A DNA stretch of 64,000 nucleotides from Halomonas nitroreducens (lineage in GTDB: Bacteria; Pseudomonadota; Gammaproteobacteria; Pseudomonadales; Halomonadaceae): assembly GCF_003966155.1 (NCBI RefSeq), contig NZ_RXNS01000001.1, positions 248,001-312,000 on the forward strand, given 5' to 3'. Both the position numbers and the translations under genes were made by a program. Shown here piece by piece: positions 1 to 8,178 of the stretch. Below the pieces are notes generated by a model. It had not been told where the DNA came from. It saw only the letters and a list, made by a program, of their open reading frames with translations, and ran no database searches. Each line of letters begins with the position of its first letter. The first letter of the stretch is position 1.

Positions 1-1931
1 TCGCCGAGCACCTGCCCCCGGGTGTAGCCGTTGAGGTCCTTGTCCGCGCCCCCTTCGGTCAGGTAGACGTCGAGGCGCACATAGTAGTCGTCATCCGCCG
101 GCAGGAAGCTCGGGGTACGCAGGCGGTGGGCACGGACCTGGTAGACGAAGCCGTGGGCGTCGTCGAAGTCTGCCTGCAGGGTGAGCTGCGGCAGCGGCTC
201 GCCCTCGACCGCCTCCTCGGTCACCGTGGCCGGCTGGCCGCGACTCTCGAGCTCCTCGGCGAACTGGCGCAGGGCCGGTTGGATGGCGTGCTCCACGGTG
301 GCGGCGGCGCCGGCCCGGGTCGACGTGTCCAGCGCCCGGTCGAGGCGCTCACGCCAGTCGCCGCCCGGCGCGGTGCCGCTGACCTGGCGGCGGGCGTCGG
401 CCTTCTTGCTTTCCAGCTTCAGCGCCCGGGTCATGCCCGCCATGATCGCGAAGATCACCAGCGAGAAGGGCAGGGCGGTGATCACCACGGCGCTTTGCAG
501 CGCCGACAGGCCGCCGGCCATCAGCAGGGCCACGGTGACCAGGCCGATGGCCATGGACCAGAAGATGCGCAGGCGGATCGGCGCGTCGTGGTTCACGTCC
601 GACAGGATCGAGGTGAAGTTCGCCAGCACCAGGGCGCCGGAGTCGGCGGAGGTGACGAAGAACACGATGCCCAGGATGGTGACCACCGAGGCGGTGATGC
701 CGATGTAGGGGTACTGCTCGAGGAAGGTGTAGATGGTGGTCTGGGGCGCGTTGAGGGCCTGCTCGCCCAGCTCGGCGAGCCCCTGGTTGGCGACCATCTC
801 GATGCCGCTGTTACCGAAGATCGACATCCAGGCCATCATGAAGCCCAGCGGGATCAGCAGGGCGCCGATGACGAATTCGCGAATGGTCCGGCCGCGGGAG
901 ATACGTGCCAGGAACAGGCCGACAAAGGGCGTCCAGGCGATCCACCAGCCCCAGAAGAAGATGGTCCACCAGCCCTTCCACTGCTGGGCATCCGCCCCGG
1001 CGAAGGCATAGGTGTCGAAGCTCGAGCCGACGAAGTTGCTGAAGTAGTCCCCGGCGTTGAGCACCAGGGCATCGAGCAGGTGCAGGGTATCCCCCTGGAA
1101 GAGCACGAACAGCAGCAGGGCGGCGGCCAGCCCCATGTTGAACTCGGACAGCCGGCGGATGCCCTTCTCGACGCCGGTGACCACCGAGATGGTCGCCAGT
1201 ATCACCACCAGCACGATCAGCACCACCTGAGTGGCGAGGCTCTCGGGGACGCCGAACATGAAGGTCAGGCCGTAGTTCAGCTGCATCACGCCGATGCCGA
1301 GGCTGGTGGCGATGCCGAACACGGTGGAGATCACCGCGGTGATGTCCACGGCGTTGCCGATGGGGCCGTTGATGCGCTTGCCGAGCAGCGGGAAGAGGGC
1401 GCTGCGGATGGCCAGCGGCAGGCGATGGCGATAGCTGAAATAGGCCAACGCCATGCCCATCAGCACGTACATGCCCCAGCCGGAGAGCCCCCAGTGGAGG
1501 AAGGTCTGGGGCACGGCGGCGCGCATGGCCGCGGCACTCTCCGGAGCCATGTCCGGTGGCGTCAGGTAGTGGGACAGCGGTTCGGCCACGCAGAAGAACA
1601 GCAGGTCGATGCCGATGCCGGCGGCGAACAGCATCGAGGCCCAGGACACCAGCGAGAACTCGGGGCGCGAGTGGTCGGGGCCGAGGCGGATCGAGCCGAC
1701 CCGTGAGCAGCCGATTACCACCACGAAGGCGAGATAGATCACGGCGGCCAGCATGTAGTACCAACCGAAGGTGTCATTCACCCAGGCCAGGCCGGCGTCG
1801 AAGAAGGCGCCGGCCTCCTGGGTGAACGTCATGGTCAGGACCAGGAACACCACGATGCCCGCCACGCTGCCGTGGAAGACCGTGCGGTTGATCCGATCCC
1901 GTCGTTCGGGAAGGGCGGTGTTATCCGTCAT
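1..1931 (-). CDS. betT: BCCT-family choline/betaine carrier (BetT-like), C-terminus cut by window edge
   Basis: Reading the minus strand from the ATG at 1931 gives 643 residues before the window ends. The protein has about twelve hydrophobic segments and the BCCT signature region with paired Trp-Trp residues (WWTIFFWGWWIAW), followed by a long hydrophilic C-terminal tail. E. coli BetT is 677 aa, so little seems missing, and the long tail favours a BetT-type proton-coupled choline carrier over a short betaine carrier. An AGGAG ribosome site precedes the ATG. The promoter region holds a palindrome resembling the BetI operator, which supports choline as substrate. Substrate is inferred; other BCCT substrates such as carnitine or betaine cannot be excluded. 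Confidence 0.85.
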   Translation of the reverse strand, partial: MTDNTALPERRDRINRTVFHGSVAGIVVFLVLTMTFTQEAGAFFDAGLAWVNDTFGWYYMLAAVIYLAFVVVIGCSRVGSIRLGPDHSRPEFSLVSWASMLFAAGIGIDLLFFCVAEPLSHYLTPPDMAPESAAAMRAAVPQTFLHWGLSGWGMYVLMGMALAYFSYRHRLPLAIRSALFPLLGKRINGPIGNAVDITAVISTVFGIATSLGIGVMQLNYGLTFMFGVPESLATQVVLIVLVVILATISVVTGVEKGIRRLSEFNMGLAAALLLFVLFQGDTLHLLDALVLNAGDYFSNFVGSSFDTYAFAGADAQQWKGWWTIFFWGWWIAWTPFVGLFLARISRGRTIREFVIGALLIPLGFMMAWMSIFGNSGIEMVANQGLAELGEQALNAPQTTIYTFLEQYPYIGITASVVTILGIVFFVTSADSGALVLANFTSILSDVNHDAPIRLRIFWSMAIGLVTVALLMAGGLSALQSAVVITALPFSLVIFAIMAGMTRALKLESKKADARRQVSGTAPGGDWRERLDRALDTSTRAGAAATVEHAIQPALRQFAEELESRGQPATVTEEAVEGEPLPQLTLQADFDDAHGFVYQVRAHRLRTPSFLPADDDYYVRLDVYLTEGGADKDLNGYTRGQVLG

Positions 1932-1971
1932 TCGGTGAGACTCCTGTCGTTGGGGCGACTCTTTTTTTAAA

Positions 1972-1981
1972 TGAACGTTCA
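1972..1981 (-). promoter_or_regulatory. BetI-like palindromic operator upstream of betT
   Basis: A perfect 10-bp palindrome, TGAACGTTCA, lies in an AT-rich patch about 40 bp upstream of the betT start. It resembles the operator bound by the TetR-family choline sensor BetI in gammaproteobacteria. No betI gene is in the window, so the regulator would be encoded elsewhere. Confidence 0.5.
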
Positions 1982-2057
1982 AATAAAATACGCACATCCC
2001 GTGCGGCCTGCAAGTCGGCCATCCTGTCGCGGCGGGAATCTCGAAGTCCAGTGAGAC

Positions 2058-2096
2058 GGGAGAAACGAGGACGCCCGACACGGGGCCGGGCGTCCT
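2058..2096 (-). terminator. Hairpin terminator after the Spy/CpxP-like gene
   Basis: A perfect 10-bp stem (AGGACGCCCG at 2068-2077 pairing with 2087-2096, loop 9 nt) begins 20 bp past the stop of the Spy-like gene. On the minus strand it is followed by a short T-rich run. It separates that gene from the betT promoter. Confidence 0.55.
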
Positions 2097-2116
2097 GGTA
2101 GGCGGAGAGGGCGGCC

Positions 2117-2770
2117 TCAGCCGGCGTCGGGGGGCGACGGGCGGTCGCCGCCATGGTGCGCATCGGAGCCCTTGTGAGCGGGCCGCATTGCCTCGCGCAG
2201 GCGGCGCAGCTGCTCCTCGTCGAGTTGCTCGGCGAGCGTCTCGCGATACTCGGCACGGAGCTCCCGCCAGGCCGATCGGCGGTCCTCGCGGCTGTCGAAG
2301 GGCTGGTCGCGCAGCGCCTGGGCCTCGGCATGGAAGGCGGCACGTTGCTCGCGGAGGGTCTCGTGGGTCGTCTCGTCGAGCTGCCACTCGTCGAACAGGG
2401 CCTCCAGGCGTGCCGCGCGGGCCTGGCGCTGCTCGGCCCGCCATTCCCGGCGCATCTCGCGCTTGGCCTGCTCGAGGGCCGCGCGCTGGTCGGCGTCGAG
2501 GATCTCCTCGAGGCGCTCGCGGTGCTCGGCCTTCAGCGCCTGCAGTGCCTGGCGGTGCTCGGCGCGGGCCTCGGCCAGGGCGTCGCGCGTCTCGGCGTCG
2601 AGGCCGGCGCGCTCGAAGAGCGCCTCGCGTTGTTCGGCGTGGGACGATCCTCCCCTGCCATGGGGCTCGCCCTCACCGGGAGCAGCGCTGGCGGAGAGCG
2701 CCAGGGGGGCAATGGCGGCGGCCAGCAGGGCGGGAGCGAACAGCGTGCGGGTCAGGCGCATCGTCTTCAT
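2117..2770 (-). CDS. Periplasmic Spy/CpxP-like (LTXXQ-type) stress protein
   Basis: The 217-aa product starts MKTMRLTRTLF with a clear signal peptide ending near ASA-AP. The rest is highly charged and helical, rich in Arg, Glu, Ala and Gln, with repeated D-x-x-Q-R-x-x-L-type motifs typical of CpxP/Spy periplasmic chaperones. An AAGGAA ribosome site sits upstream of the ATG at 2770. It is divergent from lysE. Spy in E. coli is controlled by CpxR and BaeR, and a baeSR pair lies 1.7 kb away, so the gene may belong to that envelope-stress response. The C-terminal tail is His/Asp rich and could bind metal. Chaperone function is inferred. Confidence 0.65.
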   Translation of the reverse strand: MKTMRLTRTLFAPALLAAAIAPLALSASAAPGEGEPHGRGGSSHAEQREALFERAGLDAETRDALAEARAEHRQALQALKAEHRERLEEILDADQRAALEQAKREMRREWRAEQRQARAARLEALFDEWQLDETTHETLREQRAAFHAEAQALRDQPFDSREDRRSAWRELRAEYRETLAEQLDEEQLRRLREAMRPAHKGSDAHHGGDRPSPPDAG

Positions 2771-2941
2771 GTGGGCATTCCTTGTGTCATTGGGTTGACG
2801 CTTGCAGTTTCGACCGGCGTCGTGCAAGCGCCGTGGACAGCGGATGCAAACCCCATGCAATGTCAGGGCAATTCCGTTCAATACGCCGTGAGCGGGGCCG
2901 CCTAGCCTGACCAGGACCGACAACCACAAAGGAGGTGCCTC

Positions 2942-3532
2942 ATGTCCTGGTCCCTGTCGCTTTCCATGGCGGCCTTCGCCCTGGCGGCTTCCCTGTCCCC
3001 CGGTCCGGTTAACCTGATGGCGTTGACCGCCGCAACGCAGCATGGCTTCCGGGCCAGCCTGCGCCACGTCACCGGCGCCACTGTCGGCTTCACCCTGCTG
3101 CTGGTATTGATCGGCCTGGGGCTTCACGAACTGCTGGCCCGCTGGCCTGGAATCCTGCACGGGGTGCGCTGGGCAGGGGTGGCCTTCCTGCTGTACATGG
3201 CCTACCGGCTCGCCCTGGACGACGGGCGCCTGGAGGGGAGTGCCTCCGGGGAGGGACCGTCGCTGCTGATGGGCGCAACCATGCAGTGGCTCAATCCCAA
3301 GGCCTGGCTGGCCTCGATGGCTGGCATGGGAGCCTATGCTGCTGGCGGTGATCTCGGCCTGGTGGCATGGTTCGCGGCCCTGTACTTCGTGATCTGCTAT
3401 CTATCGATCGGCTGCTGGGCCTATCTCGGCGCCTTTCTGAAGCGCTTCCTCGATCGACCGGCGAGGGTGCGCCGCTTCAACCGCGGCATGGCGGTGCTGC
3501 TGGCGGCGAGCGCGCTCTATTTGTTGGTGTGA
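2942..3532 (+). CDS. LysE/RhtB-family amino-acid exporter
   Basis: This 196-aa inner-membrane protein has about six hydrophobic segments and the LysE-family N-terminal signature S-P-G-P near residue 20, plus a conserved N-P-K-A-W motif mid-protein. A strong AAGGAGGTG ribosome site precedes the ATG. Family members export basic or neutral amino acids or related metabolites with proton antiport. The neighbouring AraC-type regulator, transcribed convergently and overlapping by 16 bp, is a common partner. The exact substrate cannot be read from sequence. Confidence 0.85.
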   Translation: MSWSLSLSMAAFALAASLSPGPVNLMALTAATQHGFRASLRHVTGATVGFTLLLVLIGLGLHELLARWPGILHGVRWAGVAFLLYMAYRLALDDGRLEGSASGEGPSLLMGATMQWLNPKAWLASMAGMGAYAAGGDLGLVAWFAALYFVICYLSIGCWAYLGAFLKRFLDRPARVRRFNRGMAVLLAASALYLLV

Positions 3533-4350
3533 CTCGTGGCGTACTGCCCCGGAGTGGCCGCCTGCAGGCGCTTGAAGGTGCGTTGGAAATGCGCCTGATC
3601 GGCGAAGCCGCAGTCCGCGGCGACCTCGGCGATGGGCTGTCCGTCGCGCAGCTTGCGGCGACCGAGCCGGATACGCCGGTTGGTGAGGAAGGCGTGTGGC
3701 GTCAAGCCGTAGTGGGCCTTGAAGCGCCGGACCAGGTAGGAGCGGGACAGGCCGGCGGCGTTGCAGATGTCATCCAGGCCGATGGCCTCGGTGCAGTGGG
3801 CGTCGATGTAGTCCGCCGCGCGGCGCAGCCCGAGGGGATGGTCTCCGGGGGGCGGCATCCGCGGTGCGAGTCGATGCTGCATCTCGACGACCAGCGCGGT
3901 GGCCTCGGTCTCCCTGGCCAGACGGGTGGCATCGGGGGCGAAGAGGGTGTCACACAAAGCCACCAGCCGGCGGTAGAGGGCCGGGTGTCGGCTCGAGCAC
4001 TGGGTGTATATCTGGAGGTCGAGGTGGGCGGGCGCGCCGAGCTCTCGCTGGAGGTCGGCCAGCCAGGCGATATCGAGATAGAGCATATCGTACGACCAGG
4101 GGCGGTCATCGACGGGATTGCAGGCGTGCACTTCCTCGGGGTTCATCACCACCACCATGCCCGGGGTGACGCCCTCCTCATGCCCCTGGTTCCAGTAGGT
4201 GCTGCGCCCTCCAGTGATGGCACCGATCGAGAAGGTCGCGTGGCTGTGCCTCGCGTAGCAGACGCGGCGGCCGTCGGTGACGCGGCGTGCCTCCATGAAG
4301 GGCAGCGCCGGATCGCGCCAGAAGCGCTGGGGGTCTCGTTGGCCTGCCAT
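3517..4350 (-). CDS. AraC-family transcriptional regulator
   Basis: The 277-aa protein has an N-terminal cupin-like sensing domain (H-S-H, P-G-M-V-V-V-M-N-P-E-E-V-H) and a C-terminal AraC double helix-turn-helix (residues about 180-270, ending with the F-x-R-T-F-K-R family signature). I chose ATG 4350 because a purine-rich AGGGAGGG ribosome site lies just upstream; longer in-frame starts lack one. Its 3' end overlaps that of lysE. AraC regulators of this type often control an adjacent LysE exporter, so it probably senses the exported amino acid. Confidence 0.85.
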   Translation of the reverse strand: MAGQRDPQRFWRDPALPFMEARRVTDGRRVCYARHSHATFSIGAITGGRSTYWNQGHEEGVTPGMVVVMNPEEVHACNPVDDRPWSYDMLYLDIAWLADLQRELGAPAHLDLQIYTQCSSRHPALYRRLVALCDTLFAPDATRLARETEATALVVEMQHRLAPRMPPPGDHPLGLRRAADYIDAHCTEAIGLDDICNAAGLSRSYLVRRFKAHYGLTPHAFLTNRRIRLGRRKLRDGQPIAEVAADCGFADQAHFQRTFKRLQAATPGQYATSHTNK

Positions 4351-4494
4351 GCGCGCCCTCCCTGATCCGGCGCGGGTCTCGGTGAGCGGGCCTGGCGGGC
4401 CCGGGTGGTGGCCCGCGCCGACCGCGGGGGAAATGCCGGCCCGTGCGATCACCAGCTTAAGCCAGGGCGGCGCAGGCGTCACCCTCGAGGGGAC

Positions 4495-5208
4495 TCACTC
4501 CTCCGGCTGGTACTTGTAGCCCACACCGTAGACCGAGCGAATGATCTCGCGCTCGGGCCAGACCTCGGCGATCTTCTTGCGCAGCTTCTTGATATGGCTG
4601 TCCACGGTGCGCTCGGAGACGATGCGGTGATCGCGGTACATGTGATCCATCAGCTGTTCCCGGGAGAAGATGCGGCCGGGGGACTGCATCATCACCCGCA
4701 GCAGCTGGAACTCCACCGCCGTCAGTCCCAGGTCCCGGCCCTCGGCCAGCGCCCGCCAGCCGTCCTCGTCCAGGCTCAGGGTGTTGGCCTCGTCGGCCGT
4801 CTCCGGGGCCTCGGCAGCGCGGCTGCGGCGCAGCACGGCCCGGGCCCTGGCCACCACCTCCCGGGGGCTGAATGGCTTGCAGATGTAGTCGTCCGCGCCG
4901 AGTTCCAGGCCCAGCAGGCGGTCGACCTCCTCGACCCGGGCGGTGAGCATGATGATGGCCACCCGCGGCCAGCGCTGGCGAATCTCCCGGCACAGCGTCA
5001 GGCCGTCGGTGCCCGGCAGCATCAGGTCGAGCAGGACCAGTTCCGGGCGGGCCTCCTGGGCCTCGAGCCAGGGCAGGACCTTGTCGCCGTGGTCGATATG
5101 GTGGCAGTCGAAGCCGCTGCCCTCCAGGTAATCCGCCACCAGGCGGGCGATCTTGGGTTCGTCCTCGACGATCAGGACACGGTCGGTCGCGGGGTCCGGG
5201 GCAATCAT
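4495..5208 (-). CDS. baeR: OmpR-family response regulator BaeR
   Basis: The 237-aa protein has a receiver domain with phospho-acceptor Asp61 (VLLDLMLPGTDG) and a C-terminal winged helix. Long stretches such as LGADDYICKPFSPREVVAR closely match E. coli BaeR as I know it. Its ATG overlaps the sensor kinase stop by four bases (ATGA), so the two are translationally coupled. BaeR responds to envelope stress and toxic compounds and activates efflux and spy in E. coli. A Spy/CpxP-like gene nearby is consistent with this role. Confidence 0.9.
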   Translation of the reverse strand: MIAPDPATDRVLIVEDEPKIARLVADYLEGSGFDCHHIDHGDKVLPWLEAQEARPELVLLDLMLPGTDGLTLCREIRQRWPRVAIIMLTARVEEVDRLLGLELGADDYICKPFSPREVVARARAVLRRSRAAEAPETADEANTLSLDEDGWRALAEGRDLGLTAVEFQLLRVMMQSPGRIFSREQLMDHMYRDHRIVSERTVDSHIKKLRKKIAEVWPEREIIRSVYGVGYKYQPEE

Positions 5209-6644
5209 GCGTCATCCTCCCTGAGTTGGTGTTCGGCGATGGCCGGGAAGGTCAGCGTCCAGCATAGCCCCCCGAGCGACGACGGGCTTGCGACCATCTC
5301 GGCGCCGTGGGCCCGGGCCAGGGCCATGGCGATGGACAGCCCCAGGCCGCTGCCGCCGCTGGCCCGGCTGCGCGATCCCTCGACCCGGTAGAGGCGTTCG
5401 GTGAGTCGTGGCAGCTCGGCCTCGGGCACCCCCGGTGCGCTGTCCTCCCAGCTCACCTGCCAGCCCGTGTCGGTGGCCGCGAGGCGTACTCTCAGGCGGC
5501 CCGGGGGACGAGTGTAGGCACAGGTGTTGTCAAGCAGGTTGGTCCACAGCTGGCGCAGCCGCTGGGTGTCGCCGCGGATCCAGGCGGGGCCCGCGATCTC
5601 GCTGTCCAGCGCGAGCTCGCTATCGGCCAGCCAGGGGCAGGCCTCGTCGAGGCGGCCGGCGAGGCTGGAGGCGAGATCCAGGGGCGCCAGCTGGACCTCC
5701 AGGGCACCGGCATCGCTCTGGGACAGCAGCCGCAGGTCGGCCACCAGACGCTCGAGCTGGTCGACCTCCTGGGCCAGCGAGCCCAGGTTGTCCAGGTCCA
5801 GGGCACGGATGCCGTCCTGCATGGCCTCGATCTCGCCGCGCAGCACCGCGAGCGGCGTGCGCAGCTCGTGAGCGATGTCCGAGACCCAGCGGCTGCGGGC
5901 CTCGCGGCTGGCCTCCAGGGTGGCCGCCAGGACGTTGAAGTCGCGTGCCAGGCTGGAAAGCTCGTCGCGTCCACGCTCGGCCAGGCGGGTGCTGTAGTCG
6001 CCCTCGGTAAGACGCCGGGTGGCCAGGGTCATGCCCCGGGTGCGGCGGCCCAGCCACCAGGACAGCCCGCCCGCCAGCAGCAGCGAGGCCAGCCCCAGGG
6101 CGCCGACGATGATCGCCAGGTTGCGGCGTTGCTGGGAGAGGAAGATCCGGTCCATGCGCGCCATCAGCTGTTGGGGCGGCCGGTAGCCCAGGGTGCCGAC
6201 CCGGGTGCCCTCGCTGACGATCGGCAGCCAGCGCAGCTCTGCGGCCTCCAGGTCGTTGTCCGGCGGCAGGCCGATCACCGGCAGGCCCTCGGCATCATGG
6301 AGCACGAAGTCCTTGGGATCCCCCAGGCGCCGCTCGATGCCCTCCGGTGGCGGGGCATCCCCCGGCCACAGTTGGCGTCGCACCAGGTGATGCCAGGTGC
6401 GCGGTGACTGGCGCAGCCACTGCCAGTCGCCGCGCCAGGCCCATTCGTCGGCCAGGCCCTTGGCCAGGGTCTCGGCCCGCCGGGTCTGGGTGCGGTCCAG
6501 GTACTCGATGAAACCCTGGTCGAGGCTGCGTGACACGGCGATGAAGACCAGTCCGGAGATGGCCACGTTGACCACCAGGATGATCACGAACAACTTGATC
6601 CCGAGCCGGGACACGGCCGGGGTGAAGACGCGTCGTCGACGCAT
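5205..6644 (-). CDS. baeS: Envelope-stress sensor histidine kinase BaeS
   Basis: The 479-aa kinase has an N-terminal transmembrane helix, a periplasmic sensing region to about residue 165, a second transmembrane helix, a HAMP segment, and a HisKA box with the phosphorylated His near residue 259 (SDIAHELRTPLAVLRGE). An HATPase domain follows with the N box (NLLDN) and G boxes (SGLGLSIA). Starts at ATG 6644 after a GGAG-like ribosome site. It is the first gene of a two-gene operon with baeR. Confidence 0.88.
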   Translation of the reverse strand: MRRRRVFTPAVSRLGIKLFVIILVVNVAISGLVFIAVSRSLDQGFIEYLDRTQTRRAETLAKGLADEWAWRGDWQWLRQSPRTWHHLVRRQLWPGDAPPPEGIERRLGDPKDFVLHDAEGLPVIGLPPDNDLEAAELRWLPIVSEGTRVGTLGYRPPQQLMARMDRIFLSQQRRNLAIIVGALGLASLLLAGGLSWWLGRRTRGMTLATRRLTEGDYSTRLAERGRDELSSLARDFNVLAATLEASREARSRWVSDIAHELRTPLAVLRGEIEAMQDGIRALDLDNLGSLAQEVDQLERLVADLRLLSQSDAGALEVQLAPLDLASSLAGRLDEACPWLADSELALDSEIAGPAWIRGDTQRLRQLWTNLLDNTCAYTRPPGRLRVRLAATDTGWQVSWEDSAPGVPEAELPRLTERLYRVEGSRSRASGGSGLGLSIAMALARAHGAEMVASPSSLGGLCWTLTFPAIAEHQLREDDA

Positions 6645-7001
6645 GCAGGGCTCCGCTAGCGTGATGAAGGCAAGATGCCACAGCCTATCATCGGTGAGTG
6701 CCGTGGAGGCATCGGGCAGGAAGTGTGCAGAGAGTGTGCAGCCTTGCCTGCAGGGTGAACGGCGTCAGTGGCCGGCCGGTCCGGCCTGGGCTGCTTGCCG
6801 GCGGCACGGCCGCGCGAACGCCCAGCCGGAGACTGGAGGATCAGCGACGGCAGGGTGCCCATGGCCTACAGCGTCAGCAGGAAGAGGATCAGCGGCGGCG
6901 AGAGCAGCGAGAGGATGAACCCGCTGACCACCGCCACCGGCAAGCAGGTCACGCCACCGTGTTGCTGGCTGACCCCTGGAGAGCGGCAGGGTGCCCATGG
7001 C
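6645..7001. other. Gap between baeS and lysO holding a duplicated lysO tail
   Basis: This 357-bp stretch contains the baeS promoter region and, from 6848, an extra partial copy of the lysO 3' end. I see no intact gene in it; the small open frames here are by-products of the duplicated segment. Confidence 0.6.
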
Positions 7002-7110
7002 CTACAGCGTCAGCAGGAAGAGGATCAGCGGCGGCGAGAGCAGCGAGAGGATGAACCCGCTGACCACCGCCACCGGCACGCAGGTCACGCCACCGTGTTG
7101 CTGGATGACC
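6848..7110. repeat. Tandem duplication of the lysO 3' end (about 127 bp, two copies)
   Basis: Bases 6848-6974 and 6984-7110 are direct repeats with a 136-bp offset and about two mismatches. The second copy is the true end of lysO. The first copy repeats the last 30-odd codons, the stop codon and a few bases beyond. The reading frame in the spare copy is preserved and still ends in a stop at 6866, with Val-to-Leu and Ile-to-Ser differences, but it has no start. Confidence 0.9.
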
Positions 7111-7928
7111 GGCAGGGTGAAGTCCATGGCCGTGGCGCCGCCGTAGCCGATGGCCAGCGCCGCCTGGCGGCGGATCACCAGCGGGATCAGCACGAAGGCC
7201 AGCAGCTCCCGGCCGAGGTCGTTGAAGAAGGCCACGCCGCCCAGCAGCGGGCCGAGCTGGTCGCCGATCAGGATGCCGGACAGCGAGTACCAGCCGAAGC
7301 CGGCGGCCATGGCCAGGCCCTGGTTCCAGGGCAGGTCGAGCAGGGGAGCGGCAAGCAGGCCACCGACCAGCGAGCTCGCCGCCAGGGTGACGGCGATGGC
7401 CAGCCCGAACCGGTTGAGCAGGATCTGCCGTAGCGGCATGCCGGAGTTGCGCAGCTGGCAGCCGATCAGTGCGAGCAGGGCATAGAGTACCCACTCCGCC
7501 AGTCGTTCGGCCCAGGGAAACAGGCTCTCGCCCAGGGGACCACCGGCCGCCACGCCCAGCACGACCCCCAACAGCACGACCCCGACCAGCGAAAGCGACC
7601 CGGCCATGGCGGCGAGCTTGCTGGTGGGGGCGTCGGCCACCACCCGCGAGGGGTCCACTGCCAGGCGCAGCCGGCGGGACAGCCAGCCCAGCGCGGCGAG
7701 GTTGCAGGCCGAGGTCACGCCGAGCAGGGTCAGGGCCTGCCCGCCCATCCGCGAGAGCTGGCCGCCGAGGTCATCGAGCCCGGCCAGCCCGATGCCCATC
7801 AACAGCAGGATCACGTAGATCGAGGCGTTCACGCCACGGTTGATCAGGGCCATGGGCCCCGCCCGACGGACCCGGACCAGATAGCCCAGGACCAGGGGCA
7901 ACAAGACGATCAGCAGACCGGTCAGCAT
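7002..7928 (-). CDS. lysO: LysO (YbjE)-family lysine exporter
   Basis: The 308-aa membrane protein has eight or more hydrophobic segments and the LysO hallmarks: F-G-W-Y-S-L-S-G, G-G-V-A-F-F-N-D-L-G-R-E, and a Q-Q-H-G-G near the C-terminus. LysO exports L-lysine and toxic analogues such as thialysine in E. coli. It starts at ATG 7928 at the 5' side of a weak promoter region and seems monocistronic. Its last codons are tandemly duplicated downstream. A separate LysE-type exporter lies 4 kb away. Confidence 0.88.
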   Translation of the reverse strand: MLTGLLIVLLPLVLGYLVRVRRAGPMALINRGVNASIYVILLLMGIGLAGLDDLGGQLSRMGGQALTLLGVTSACNLAALGWLSRRLRLAVDPSRVVADAPTSKLAAMAGSLSLVGVVLLGVVLGVAAGGPLGESLFPWAERLAEWVLYALLALIGCQLRNSGMPLRQILLNRFGLAIAVTLAASSLVGGLLAAPLLDLPWNQGLAMAAGFGWYSLSGILIGDQLGPLLGGVAFFNDLGRELLAFVLIPLVIRRQAALAIGYGGATAMDFTLPVIQQHGGVTCVPVAVVSGFILSLLSPPLILFLLTL

Positions 7929-7980
7929 GCGAGAGTCCCTTCTCCAGAGGGGCGCCGTCGGCGACCCGAAAACCGGCTAC

Positions 7981-8150
7981 TCTAGCAGCCTGTCGGACTT
8001 GACGCTGCTCTACTGCGAAACCCGGGCTTTCGGCCGATTTCATTCGATCTGATTCGTTAAATAGCGTGCTATTTGCCTCATTAGATCGATAAACTCGTCT
8101 CGAAATCCGTCTTGCTCGTGACGATCGGTCGAATCCGACCGGCTGCCAGG
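7981..8150. other. AT-richer intergenic element with hairpins
   Basis: This stretch between lysO and the DUF3108 gene is visibly less GC-rich than its surroundings. It holds two perfect inverted repeats, AAATAGC/GCTATTT at 8059-8074 and CGGTCG/CGACCG at 8126-8141. I see no coding potential. It may be a remnant of an inserted element or a repeated intergenic sequence of the genus; sequence alone does not decide. Confidence 0.35.
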
Positions 8151-8178
8151 CATCTTTGGCCCGCGGCGGAAGGGCGGC

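Noticed and set aside
126..1706. Long open frame of 526 codons on the plus strand
   Set aside because: It is antisense to the BCCT carrier. The predicted protein is Gly/Ala/Arg/His-rich with no family likeness; such shadows are usual in GC-rich DNA. The same applies to the 960-codon frame antisense to the decarboxylase (23374-26256).
6765..6998. Several short frames beginning MGTLP near the lysO duplication
   Set aside because: They arise because the duplicated segment contains CCATGGGCACCCTG; they are out-of-frame readings of lysO tail DNA, not genes.
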